NCBI GenBank assembly: GCA_029851415.1
Contig: CM056743.1
Coordinates: 97,996,501-98,060,500, forward strand
Reading direction: 5' to 3'
From: Eretmocerus hayati
Lineage: Eukaryota; Arthropoda; Insecta; Hymenoptera; Aphelinidae
Length of the DNA stretch: 64,000 nucleotides
Shown here: positions 1 to 10,000 of the stretch, in pieces
Layout: the number at the start of each line of letters is the position of its first letter
Numbering within the stretch: the first letter of the stretch is position 1
Program-made: the position numbers and the translations under genes
Notes under the pieces: model-generated
What the model was told of the DNA's origin: nothing
The model's input: the letters and a program-made list of their open reading frames with translations, nothing else
The model's database searches: none

Positions 1-1632
1 GGAAAGTAGTCTTATAGCCTCCTTCGACGGAGGAGCTTCTGAGTGAATCGCAGATGAACATGGAGTGTATAATAATATGGAGTGTTCAGGATACTATTTT
101 TCTAGAAGCCTAAGCAGTAAAGAACTGTATAATGATGGCTGAAAGGTCAATTCAGCTTCACAGGAAATATTGTCTGTAGGATAGAGAGCAAGACAAGGAA
201 ATCTTTGCAAACAGTTTCATCGTGGGATATGTCCATTCATCTCCACCACTCACCCTTCTTACGATCACAGTTTCTCTCTCCTTTCAGGATATTTATAGTT
301 TTTTCACTGATCCCCTGACGCGAAAGAAATTCTTCAAATCCTACTTCACTCTTGTAAGCTTTCGGCAAAATATGGAAACGTATTTCGAGGTTAGCTCTCA
401 TCCGAGTAGAACCACCGAGCCTTCTACGCGTCCGAGTGGATCACCACTTACCTCAGGAATAATCAAGATTGGCTCTGATACGATGATGATTGGCTCTGCC
501 TCTACTACCATTTCCTCCTTTTCCGTATACCTCACCAAGGAAATTATTTCACAATCTACGTGAGAGCGAGATCAAGCAAGGACTCGGTGCTTGACGTCGA
601 CGTGCAATAACAAGAAGCACGACCGCATGCGCGATGTAAAGTTAGGTCCGCGGCCTGCGTGTGTTCGAACGTTCGCTTATCTCTAAGCTCGAGAGAATTC
701 GAGATAGCGCTCTAGTGAAACCATCAATCCTCTCTAATAAGGATGAATGTATCTTTATGCGATTCTCCGATGTTTGGGTGCTCGTAAAATTGTATAGAAT
801 AGTATCTGCCCCTCGTTCTTGGGGTCCCCCGCTTCCGAGCGATTATTTTGACCCTCGCCCGCGGCGCGGACCGAAGACCAATTGCTCAGAAGCGGGCTAC
901 AACCTCATGAACTTGGTGCAAAATATACTATTAAGTTAGAGCGAGAACGCTTTAGAGAGAATATTCTTTCTATTTCGGGGTAAATTTCACTCTAAGACGA
1001 TTTCTCTCTAAGCTTAGGGATAAAGTTTCTTTGTAAGGGACTAAGAGGGTGTGCTGTATTGAGACATTCGTTAGTATCGGAATTGCATATGTGAATACCA
1101 CGCGCAAGCAAGAATGTCTCTCATCACGATTTCTGGAGACCAAGGCTTCATGCAGGAACGGATGATTCCACATTTTTGACCACTAAAAGGGGAGAGAATA
1201 CCTGTCTCTGCAATAATCCTTGCTTTTTGAAGGATGCTGCAAACGAGATTCCCGCTTGCGCAGAGTTCACGAATCTGCGCTCTACTCACGCAGGATCGAC
1301 GAATGTACATAGCCTCGTGATGCATTCAGAGCCACCACGTCAGAATTACCATCTTCATCGAGGAAAATTCCAGACGAATTGCGTTATGCGCCCAGAGAAG
1401 AATTGTAATGCGCAGGTAAATCATCAAACGGCATGTAGAGTAGGTTTCCATGCGAAAAAATACACGAGAGGGTTGTAGTCTGGTCAATGAGATATTCCGA
1501 CCCTAGAATTGTGTTTTTCGTTGTGATAACAGGAAAACTTCTATCCTCGAAATGTATTCATGATCAAAGTGTAATCGAATAGGGGATGGATATCTCTAAC
1601 AAATATCTGAGCCTGTATATGATTGCTTATAG
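1..1632. other. Intron-like non-coding DNA upstream of the ARMC8 exon
   Basis: I see no exon with recognisable protein similarity here. Short open frames exist on both strands (for example 222-563 and 661-939), but their translations are low-information and match nothing I know. The stretch ends in an AG acceptor at 1631-1632, just before the ARMC8 exon, so it is probably intron. Upstream ARMC8 exons would be expected to the left, outside the window. Confidence 0.5.
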
Positions 1633-1924
1633 ATACACGATCCAATCCAAGCTCAAGATATGAGGCAAGCTGCTTTTAGAGCATTCGCATCTTTGGGAGC
1701 TAATGACGAGGAAATACGCAAGAAAATAATAGAAACTGAGAATCTGATGGAACAGATAGTCTCCGGCTTGCAAGACCCAGGGGGCCCAAAAGTACGTTTA
1801 GCAGCGGTACGTTGTCTACACTCATTATCAAGGAGTGTTCAACAGCTCAGAACAACCTTCCAAGACCACGCTGTTTGGCGGCCATTGATGCAACTCCTGC
1901 ACGGTGCTGATAGAGATTCAAATG
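1633..1924 (+). CDS. ARMC8: ARMC8 (armadillo repeat-containing protein 8), one internal exon
   Basis: ARMC8 is an armadillo-repeat scaffold of the CTLH/GID E3 ubiquitin ligase complex. It links the catalytic subunits to substrate receptors in cytoplasm and nucleus. The exon reads in frame from an AG acceptor at 1631-1632 to a GT donor at 1925-1926 (GTGAGC). The translation holds the segments [28 protein letters not shown] and [20 protein letters not shown], then [14 protein letters not shown], which closely follow the middle of animal ARMC8 as I know it. The open frame runs past the donor to 2007, but residues after GADRDSN lose all similarity, so the exon ends at 1924. Here the family has another repeat (roughly ASSTLCNLLLEFSPSKEP), and I cannot find its exon downstream in the window. 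The retained reading frame and splice sites argue for a live gene. A giant TE-filled intron or a disrupted gene are both possible. Confidence 0.9.
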
Positions 1925-2796
1925 GTGAGCTACTTCCATTGAGTCCCGTCCACATCGGTCTCCCTCAAATTCTCACATGGGGAAGGATGAAAGATGATGG
2001 AGCCTGAGGTGAAATCGGAGTGAATTGCAAGATTCGACTCGCGATGAATAAACCACGCGTGACTGAATATAACACGGCTGGCTCTAGTGTTGTTTGATGC
2101 ATGACTCCCGCATGGTGCAAATGGATGTATCTTGGCAAACAGTAGTTTGGCTGTTGTATGGCCAAATCCCCGTAATCTACATGGGAATTTCGGTCTCAAG
2201 TCAAACATGATTCTTCCACATTTGAGTGATGGATCTCACTCAAACTTTATCATATAGGGATATGAGTTGGGATATAGATGAAGATGAAACACGCTATCAA
2301 CCGTAGGGAAGCAGCCACAGTAGGCACAGATCTCGTAGAGTAACAACAAATTCGAGCAGTATCACTGCCGATTTTGACACCACCAGATCTTCCTGCAGCT
2401 TGCTTGTTAAGACAATCTCATTCGCTTTTATTCAATTCTTTAACCTCAGAATTCATGAATTATATTGATAGCATAGATTGATTGACGAGAATGTATTGGA
2501 GTTTAAGCGTTAAACCCCATCAGACCCTGAGGGAATGATTACATAGTGAGGATATGATTCCACACTTATGAGTAAAATGAATAAGAGAAGTGTACTCAGA
2601 AGTATCAGTAGGGTGGGGTGTGCCCGTTTAACCCCGATTATCACTACCTTCATATGTGGCAGTAGATGAGGGTGTCAACTACCCTTATGAACTTGCCCCA
2701 AGAGATGATGCGTCCTTAGACAGGGTGGCATCGTCGTCAACCTGGGCAACCGGAGAGCATTGCACAATTATTACCAACAATCCCGCATACAGCTAA
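1925..2796 (+). other. Intron-like DNA after the ARMC8 exon
   Basis: The stretch begins with a good splice donor (GTGAGC). I find no downstream ARMC8 exon, RNA gene or repeat in it. It runs into the minisatellite and the retroelement cluster. Confidence 0.5.
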
Positions 2797-2935
2797 ATAG
2801 CTCAGCTGACCATATAGCTATGTACGCGCCGGGCGTATAGCTCAGCTGACTATATAGCTATGTAGGCGCCGGGCATATAGCTCAGCTAAGTATATAGCCA
2901 TATGCGTGCCAAGCTCAGCTGACCATAGCTCATCA
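2797..2935. repeat. 40-bp minisatellite, about three units
   Basis: Units start at 2797, 2837 and 2877, each opening ATAGCTCAGCTGA/AAG and containing GCGCCGGGC. The third unit degenerates after about 30 bp. The array directly precedes the first (CT)n tract. Confidence 0.8.
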
Positions 2936-2941
2936 ATCTCG

Positions 2942-2957
2942 TCTCTCTCTCTCTCTC
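2942..2957. repeat. (CT)8 microsatellite, left edge of the retrotransposon cluster
   Basis: A pure CT tract runs straight into the poly(T), i.e. the poly(A) tail on the minus strand, of the first R1-like copy. It is the first of six CT tracts that separate the elements of the cluster. Confidence 0.9.
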
Positions 2958-4010
2958 TTTTTTTTTTTTTTTTTTTTTTTTTAGGTGGTTGTAGGGCGAA
3001 CAACGCTGCGACGTTCTTCCGGGAAGCGACCATTCTACTTCTCCGGGTTGGCGAGGTCTCGGTCAATACGGCTTGTCCGTGGCCTCCCCCCCCCCCCCCC
3101 CAACAGTACCGGGCTGGGATCCGCATCGATACGGCCACCCCTTCCGATTAAAACCCTCTCTTCCTTCTCCGTTGGCATCGGCCATTGGACAAGGGAGAGA
3201 TCCACCAAACTTACAAATCCGGCCCCGGGACCGCGTGAGCATTACTTCAGGACCGGCGGCGTCTCGCGCTCTAGATCGAGCGGCTCTCTCTTCAGGACTC
3301 GCAGGTCTTGTTCCTCCTTCCATGGTCTTCTTCCTGCTCTTCATCCTTCTTTCTCCGATCTTCTCTCTTCTCTCTTCTTCCTTCCCTCTTCAGTCCATCA
3401 TATTCCTCCTGGAACCATTTGGACCTCTTCTGTTTGAATCAGCAGGTTTACTGTAATTCACCGGCATCGAGGCGCCTCACCTCCCTCTCTTTCTCCTCCT
3501 TACGGGTCATCACCATATTGATGTATCCGGTAACTCTATCTCATGTCTCCTGGTTGCGGAGCAAGTACGGTACGAGGTTCTCAGGTGTTAGTTGAGCACC
3601 TAGCCGTTCATCCAACTCGGCGCGCTCTCTTCGGATGTCGTTGCACGTGAACAGGGCGTGTTCAGCGTCATCCCAGTTGTCCCCGCATGACTGACATGCT
3701 GGGGATGTCCTCTTGTTGAACCGGGTCAGGTAGGCACCGAAGCAACCGTGGTCACTCAGTGCCTGCGTCGTCTAGTAGTCCATCTCTCCGTGGGCACGTT
3801 CTGCCCACTTGGCTACATCACGGATCAACCGGTGTGTCCATCTGCCATTCGCAAATGGTGAATCCCACTCAGTTTGCCACTGTTCGAGGGTGGTCTCTTT
3901 CTCGTTGTCGCGGATGATCTCCTTCATTGTCGGACTCAGCACTCGTTCGGCTCCGATCACTTTCTGGCGGTCCCAGATCCTCACTCGCTCCGCGACGAGC
4001 AAGTGGATGG
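2958..4010 (-). mobile_element. R1-like non-LTR retrotransposon, 5'-truncated copy 1
   Basis: Read on the minus strand this copy ends in a 25-nt poly(A) tail (poly(T) 2958-2982) preceded by AACCACCT. The body is closely similar to 4027-5038 of the near-full-length copy: 3' UTR plus the end of ORF2. It is truncated at 4010, where the shared sequence (AAGTGGATGG) stops and CT repeat begins. Truncation with a poly(A) tail is what target-primed reverse transcription leaves behind. A C-homopolymer of about 15 nt lies inside the 3' UTR near 3085-3100. Confidence 0.9.
3448..4010 (-). pseudogene. ORF2 C-terminal fragment of R1-like copy 1 (premature stop)
   Basis: The minus-strand frame encodes the segment after the reverse transcriptase. 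It starts around LVAERVRIWDRQKVIGAERV and goes through the C-terminal zinc finger (CQSC ... H ... C) to a stop at 3448-3450. It carries an in-frame TAG at 3772-3774, where the longer copy has TGG (W) in DYWTTQAL. The long copy has its own stop about 19 codons further upstream, where this copy has an intact TGG. Confidence 0.85.
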
Positions 4011-4022
4011 CCTCTCTCTCTC

Positions 4023-4026
<4 letters not shown>
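4011..4026. repeat. (CT)n tract between R1-like copies 1 and 2
   Basis: This 16-bp CT tract is bounded on the left by the 5'-truncation point of copy 1 and on the right by the poly(T) of copy 2. No other DNA separates the two elements. Confidence 0.9.
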
Positions 4027-4054
<28 letters not shown>

Positions 4055-4476
4055 GGTGGTTGTAGGGCAAATACGCTGCGACGTACGAAGGAGAGGCACC
4101 GGTCAGCCAAACACGGCTGGCCAGCACCTCCCCAACAGTCCCGGGCTGGAATCCGCATCGATACGGCCATCCGAACCGGGTAAACCCTCTCTTCCTTCTC
4201 CGTTGGCGCCGGCCATTGGACAAGGGAGAGATCCACCAACTTACCAATCCGGCCCCGGCACCGCGTGAGCATTACTTCAGGGCCGGCGGCGTCTCGCGCT
4301 CAGGATCGAGCGTCTCTCTTCTCACGACTCGCAGGTGTTGTTTCCCTTTCTTCGATCTTCTTTCATCTCTTCATTCTTCATCTTCTTTCTTCTCTCTTCT
4401 TTCTTCTCTCTTCCCTCTTCAGTGCATCAGATTCCTCCTGGAATCATTTGGGCCTCTTCTGTTTCAATCGGCAGAG

Positions 4477-7360
4477 TCACTGTGATTCGCCTGCTTCGAG
4501 GCGTCTTACTTCCCTTTCTTTCTCCTCTTTGCGGGTCATCACCAGCTTGATGTATCCGGTGAGTCTATCCCATGTCTCCTGGTTGCGGAGCAAGTACGGG
4601 ACGAGATTCTCAGGTGTTAGTTGAGCACCCAGCCATTCATCCAGCTCGGCGCGCTCTCTCCGGGTGTTGCTGCACTTGAAGAGGGCATGTTCGGCGTCAT
4701 CCCATTCGTCCCCGCATGACTGACATGCTGGGGTCGTCCTCTTCTTGAACCTGGTTAGATAGGAACCGAAGCAACCATGATCGCTCAGTGCCTGCGTCGT
4801 CCAGTAGTCCATCTCTCCGTGGGTGCGTTCCGCCCACTTGGCTACGTCACGGATCAGCCGGTGCGTCTATCTGCCGTTTGCAAATGGCGAATCCCACTCA
4901 GTTTGCCAATGCTCAAGGGTGGTTTCCTTCTCGTTGTCGCGGATGATCTCCTTCATCGTCGTAGTGAGTACTCGTTCGGCTCCGATCACTTTCTGGCGGT
5001 CCCAGATCCTCACTCGCTCCGCGACGAGCAAGTGGATGGGCGGAGTACTCGCCAATACGTAAGCCGCATCTCCTGACACAGTGCGGTAGGCACGGATACT
5101 CCTCAGGGCCGCTCTTCGGTGGACAGGCCCCATTCTCTTCTCGATGATGGTCTTCTCTACTCTCTTCCCCCACACGGGTGCACCGTACAGCATGAAGGAG
5201 GTAGTGACGGTGTTGAGAAGTGCCCGCCTCTTTTCCTTGGGTCCTCCGATATTCGGCATAAGCCGCTGGAGCGCCGCACCGACCCTGCTCGCCTTCTGGG
5301 CGGCTTCCTGGATGTGCTTCTTGAACGACCACTTGTCATCGAGCCATATACCGAGGTATTTCAGCTCTGTCTTCCGTGGAATCTCTTGCCCGTTGATATG
5401 AAACCGGGGTAGGTCAAACTTCCTACGCCTTGTGACCACGATTGCTTCGCACTTCTTGACAGCGAGCTCCAGAAGCCTGCTAATCATCCACTCGTAGACT
5501 CGGGCCAGCGCTTCGTTCGCGCTTCTACCCAAGAGTTCCTCGTTGTCAGCCCATACTATGAGTCCCGCGTCGTCCGCGAAAGCCACTATTATCACTCCTT
5601 CTGGCAGTTCGATAGACAGTAAGCTGTCATACTGGGTGTTCCAGTTGAACGGCCCGGAGACCGATCCCTGCCCGATTCCGGCGGACAGTACCCGAATCTC
5701 TTGTCCCTCGTCGGTGTCGTACACGAGGGTCCTGTTCCGCAGGTAGTCACTCGTGACGGCTAGTAGATAGGGGGGCACTTTACCTGCTTGGGATTGATAG
5801 ACTCGCTCCCAGCTCGTGCAGTTGAATGCGTTCTTTATGTCCAACGCAATGATGGCACAGAATCCTCCTCTTCCTTGGTATGGGTTCCCTACCGACGCTT
5901 GAACCCGTTCTTGGACCGCCTCGATCGCGTGCACAGTGCTCCGTCCCTTCCGGAACCCGAACTGCATTGGTGATAGCCCACCGCCTTCTTCGTAGGCTTT
6001 TTCCACCCTGTTGAGCACCATCCTCTCGTACATTTTCCCGATATTGTCGAGCATGCTGAGAGGGCGTTGACCTCCTTGACCCTTAGGTATCAGGACCAGC
6101 TTCTGGCGTTTCCACTTGTCCGGGAAAGTTCCCGCACCCAGACAGATCTTGAAGAGGTCGAGGAGTAGATCTGGCTTGTATTTGAAGACCAGTTTCAGAG
6201 CCTCGTTTGGGATGCCATCCAGGCCAGGGGCCTTGCCGTTCGGCATTCTCTTCGCCGCTATGAGTAGCTCTTGCATAGTGAAGAGCGGGATGGGGTCTTC
6301 GCTCTCCGTAGGGAATGTAACTCTGGGTTCTCCTGCTGGGAAGAGGTCTTCCACGATGGTGCGCAATGTTGCTGCATCGGTCGGTGCTGGGTTGCCCTTC
6401 CGGGGTCGGACCTTTGACATGACCACGCGATATGGCGCCATGCGGTCCTCCTTTTCTTGTTGCTCGTTCTTCGTAGAGCCTTGATCTCATCGGTGATCCA
6501 GTACTCTGGTTTCCTCCAGAAACATGGTGTTGTCCTGCGAGGCATCGACGCGTCGCAAGCTCTCGTGATGGCGGATGTTACCATCGCCACAGCTTCGTCC
6601 GAGGCGGAGTTCATCGGGAGATCTTCGACTGTTTATATCGATTTCCGGAATTTTTTCTCATCCAGCTTGCGTACCTGCCACCCCGTCGGCCGCGGTCTGT
6701 GTGTCGTCTGTCTCTGTCTGTCAGTCCTAAGCCGAAACCGAATATGTCGATGGTCACTCAATGTTTCCGTGTCCAGAACCTCCCACGATGTCATACGTCC
6801 CATGAGCGACGGGCTCATGAACGTCAGGTCGAGGACCGAAGACGAACCTCCCTCCCTGGACCGAGTGTCGTGTCGGTGGTAGGTGATAACCCCCGTCTCG
6901 TTCGCGAGCACTAATCCCAATGCCTCCATGGCATCAGCGAGTATTACCCCCCGTCTATCACGCGGCCCCCCGCTCCAAGTCGGTTCCTTGGAGTTGAAAT
7001 CCCCCGCGATTATAACTGGGCCCCCCATTGCCTCACATCCTCTTCTAGGTCATGGAGCTCGTCTTCGAATTCGTGCATCTTGAGCGACGGCGAATAGTAG
7101 CAGCTGTAGACTGCTGTGCCCTCTATGGTCTTTCGAGCGAAACCGCGGCCACTAACAGCTGGTCCAGTCTCACGGATCGCAGGATTCATGATCTGGATCA
7201 CGGCTGTCCTCCAGTGATCGAATGTGGATCGAGAGAATTCGCGCTTCCGAGGCGGTTCGGAGATAATCAGAACATCGATCCCTCCTTCTTTGGCTACAGC
7301 GTGTAGGAGATCGTCTGCGTCCCCGCTCTTCCTGAGGTTGGCTTGGATGAAGCTAGCCAT
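4477..7360 (-). pseudogene. R1-like retrotransposon ORF2 (AP endonuclease + reverse transcriptase), disrupted
   Basis: ORF2 starts at ATG 7360 (MASFIQANLRKSG). The endonuclease shows IDVLIISEPPR, VIIAGDFNSKEPTW and a terminal SDHRHIRF. The reverse transcriptase (about 6400-5200) shows GKAPGLDGIPNEA, QFGFRKGRSTVHAIEAV, ALDIKNAFN, GQGSVSGPFNW and the catalytic FADD in VAFADDAGLIVW. The C-terminal finger is CQSCGDEWDDAEHALFKC. Four breaks are visible. A one-base shift lies in the G6 run near 7020. A TAA lies at 6633-6635. A frame change near 6440-6450 lacks the expected linker of a few dozen residues before the RT, so it is probably an internal deletion. A TAG at 4867-4869 replaces a Trp codon. 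The first could be a homopolymer sequencing error; together they make the copy non-autonomous for ORF2. Confidence 0.85.
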
Positions 7361-9233
7361 TTCTTCCCTTCCTGCGTCTATATGTGGTTCTTGCCCTCTG
7401 GTACGCAGTGCAGTTGCTGGCCCCAGATCTGTGGTCAGATTTGGACCCGATCGCCACACAGCTTAGGCATTTTGGTTTTTCCTTGCAAATCGCAGCAAGG
7501 TGCCCTGGTTCGCCGCATTGGAAGCAGAGTTTTGGTTTCCGTTCCTCTGCCTTCTCTTTTTTGCACCCCGAGGCCTTGTGCCCGTACTCTAAGCAGTTAT
7601 AGCACCGTGGGATGCCACCCTTCTCGCGGATCCTGACTCTGCCCCATCCAACCTTTGGCTCCTTCCAGTCGAGGAGATGGTGGGCCAGTCTCGTTGCGAT
7701 CGAGACAACAGCGGTTTGGGTGCCGCGGTAGCCACTCCGGATGGACTTGACTACAACGGCACCCTTCTCGTTTTCTGGTAGGGCCTTCGCGAGGGCATCC
7801 CGCACCTTGATTATGTCGACGTCGTAGTCGACTCCGAGAACCTCGAGGGTCGTGCTGTTTGCTAGACAGTGGACAGCTCCTTCTTGCCCGACGACTGGTG
7901 CCAAGGCTGCCTTGACGGCGGTGACATCGGTGCCCTTCTTGAGTTCAAGAAGGACTTGGCCTTCTTGGGTCTTGCGGATGCCCGTGACCTTGGAGCCTAC
8001 TTCTTCATCGAGGTCATCCGTTTTTATTCTGCGCAGCATGTCTGCGTAGGTTAGCCCACCTTGTTTGGCCGTAACGAGGACGGCTTCGGGCTTCACCCTT
8101 CTCGGCTTCATTTTCGCTTTCTTCCCGGCGGCATCGTCCGATCTACCGCTCTTCTTTGCCCTCCTCGCTTGTTTCTTTGACACCACTTCCTTCCAAGGCC
8201 CATTCTGCTCGGGCCGATTGGGCGTTGATGTCGAGCGCGGTGTTCCGAGACCTCCCGGTGGAGGACCGTATCGCGTCGCCTTCGAACCGCGTTGTTTTCC
8301 CGGTCGCGATTCCGGTTTCCCTGCCCCCCTTCCCTGGAAGCCACTACCCGACGCGGTCGGTTTTCTTGTGACCGGAGGCTGCATATTCCCCCTCGCTTTC
8401 AGGGTCTTTTCCGTTTCGAGGAGCGTTGTCTCGAAAGCAGCCCGCTTCGCCTTGTCTGTCGCGAGTAGGCCTTCGAGCGCGTGGCCTATCTTCTTGAGCT
8501 CTTCGATGTCACCCTTGGTCCCTTCTGGATTGCTGGAAACAGACCCGGCTATTCCTATAACCAAGTTGAAGTGCTCGAGGAGGAGATATGTCTTCTCCTC
8601 CGTCTCTTCCCGGCACGTTTTCAGGTCTTCCCATTTCCCCATGAGATCGCCTGCCTCGTTTCCACTCCTCTGTCGTGCCGCATCTCTGGTTGAGGGGATG
8701 TGGTCAATCTCCACCCTATCAGGCACCTCATCGTGCACTCCCCTCTCGAGCAAAGCGTTTTCAGGAGTCAGGATTGTTCCGTTCCCCTGGGACCCTATAG
8801 TGGAGTCAGACTCGCTCGAGTCTGAGCTCAAGTTGACGGCGTCATCAACCTCGTTGCTGGGTTGCGTGATCTGGATCCTGATAGCGGGGTTGATCTTCAG
8901 CAGCTTCTCTGCCGCCTCTCGTGCTTCTGCTGCAACTTTCGCGTTCATCCCTCGTTGGCTCGGAAATGTGAGCTTTGATTGTTTGAGCACTCGCTTCTCT
9001 GCTCCGTCACTCGGGCCCTTTCTCTTCCTGCTAGGGGTGAGCTCAGCTTCTCCATGGCGTAGGTTTTTTTCTCCCGCACCCTCCACATGCAGCGTATTTC
9101 CATCGCTTGTAGCTGTACGCGTTATTCCACCAGCCAAGTGTGCCACTGGTGGCGCGTTTTGCATCGTTGGGGGCCCCCCCCCCCCCAAGATCCGAATGGG
9201 GCCCCGCTTTACTTGGGGAATTCTTGCCGTCAA
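7353..9233 (-). CDS. R1-like retrotransposon ORF1 protein (gag-like, CCHC zinc knuckles), intact
   Basis: This is a 626-aa open frame with no internal stop. ORF1 proteins of R1-type elements bind the element RNA and form ribonucleoprotein particles with ORF2. The N-terminal half is low complexity with Lys/Ser/Glu-rich stretches and a possible coiled segment near residues 200-290. The middle is basic (KKQARRAKKSGR). The C-terminal end carries three cysteine motifs: CYNCLEYGHKASGC (about residue 544), CFQCGEPGHLAAIC (about 571), and CLSC followed by H and C (about 590-609). The ORF2 start codon overlaps the stop codon (shared ATGGCTAG, 7360-7353), which suggests coupled reinitiation. I take ATG 9233 as the start because it is the first in the frame after the 5' UTR. 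Intactness suggests recent insertion, although ORF2 is defective. Confidence 0.88.
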   Translation of the reverse strand: MTARIPQVKRGPIRILGGGGPPTMQNAPPVAHLAGGITRTATSDGNTLHVEGAGEKNLRHGEAELTPSRKRKGPSDGAEKRVLKQSKLTFPSQRGMNAKVAAEAREAAEKLLKINPAIRIQITQPSNEVDDAVNLSSDSSESDSTIGSQGNGTILTPENALLERGVHDEVPDRVEIDHIPSTRDAARQRSGNEAGDLMGKWEDLKTCREETEEKTYLLLEHFNLVIGIAGSVSSNPEGTKGDIEELKKIGHALEGLLATDKAKRAAFETTLLETEKTLKARGNMQPPVTRKPTASGSGFQGRGAGKPESRPGKQRGSKATRYGPPPGGLGTPRSTSTPNRPEQNGPWKEVVSKKQARRAKKSGRSDDAAGKKAKMKPRRVKPEAVLVTAKQGGLTYADMLRRIKTDDLDEEVGSKVTGIRKTQEGQVLLELKKGTDVTAVKAALAPVVGQEGAVHCLANSTTLEVLGVDYDVDIIKVRDALAKALPENEKGAVVVKSIRSGYRGTQTAVVSIATRLAHHLLDWKEPKVGWGRVRIREKGGIPRCYNCLEYGHKASGCKKEKAEERKPKLCFQCGEPGHLAAICKEKPKCLSCVAIGSKSDHRSGASNCTAYQRARTTYRRRKGRNG

Positions 9234-9499
9234 TGCTGGTTATCATCTTCTTTCTTCTTCCAGGGCCTGGAATCGCATGCTGGCCGACCCCGGACCAGAC
9301 CAGCACGGGTGTGGTGTGTTGTGTGATGCGTGTTCTGTATAATGTTGGTATGTCTGTGTAATGCTTGAGCAAGCGTAAGTATGGTGCGTGTAGAGTGTAG
9401 TGTGTGTGTTAGTGTAAGTGTAGGACTCGGGTCCGGAGGGGCGTCACTCCCTCAAGCTCCAAGTGCAACCCTAAGGTCACACCCAAAGCCCCCTACGGG

Positions 9500-10000
<501 letters not shown>

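Noticed and set aside
222..563. 113-codon open frame upstream of the ARMC8 exon
   Set aside because: No similarity, low-complexity Ser/Thr-rich translation, and no splice or codon-bias support.
8065..9342. 425-codon open frame on the plus strand
   Set aside because: It is antisense to the well-supported ORF1 with zinc knuckles; its translation is Ser/Phe-rich shadow sequence with no domain.
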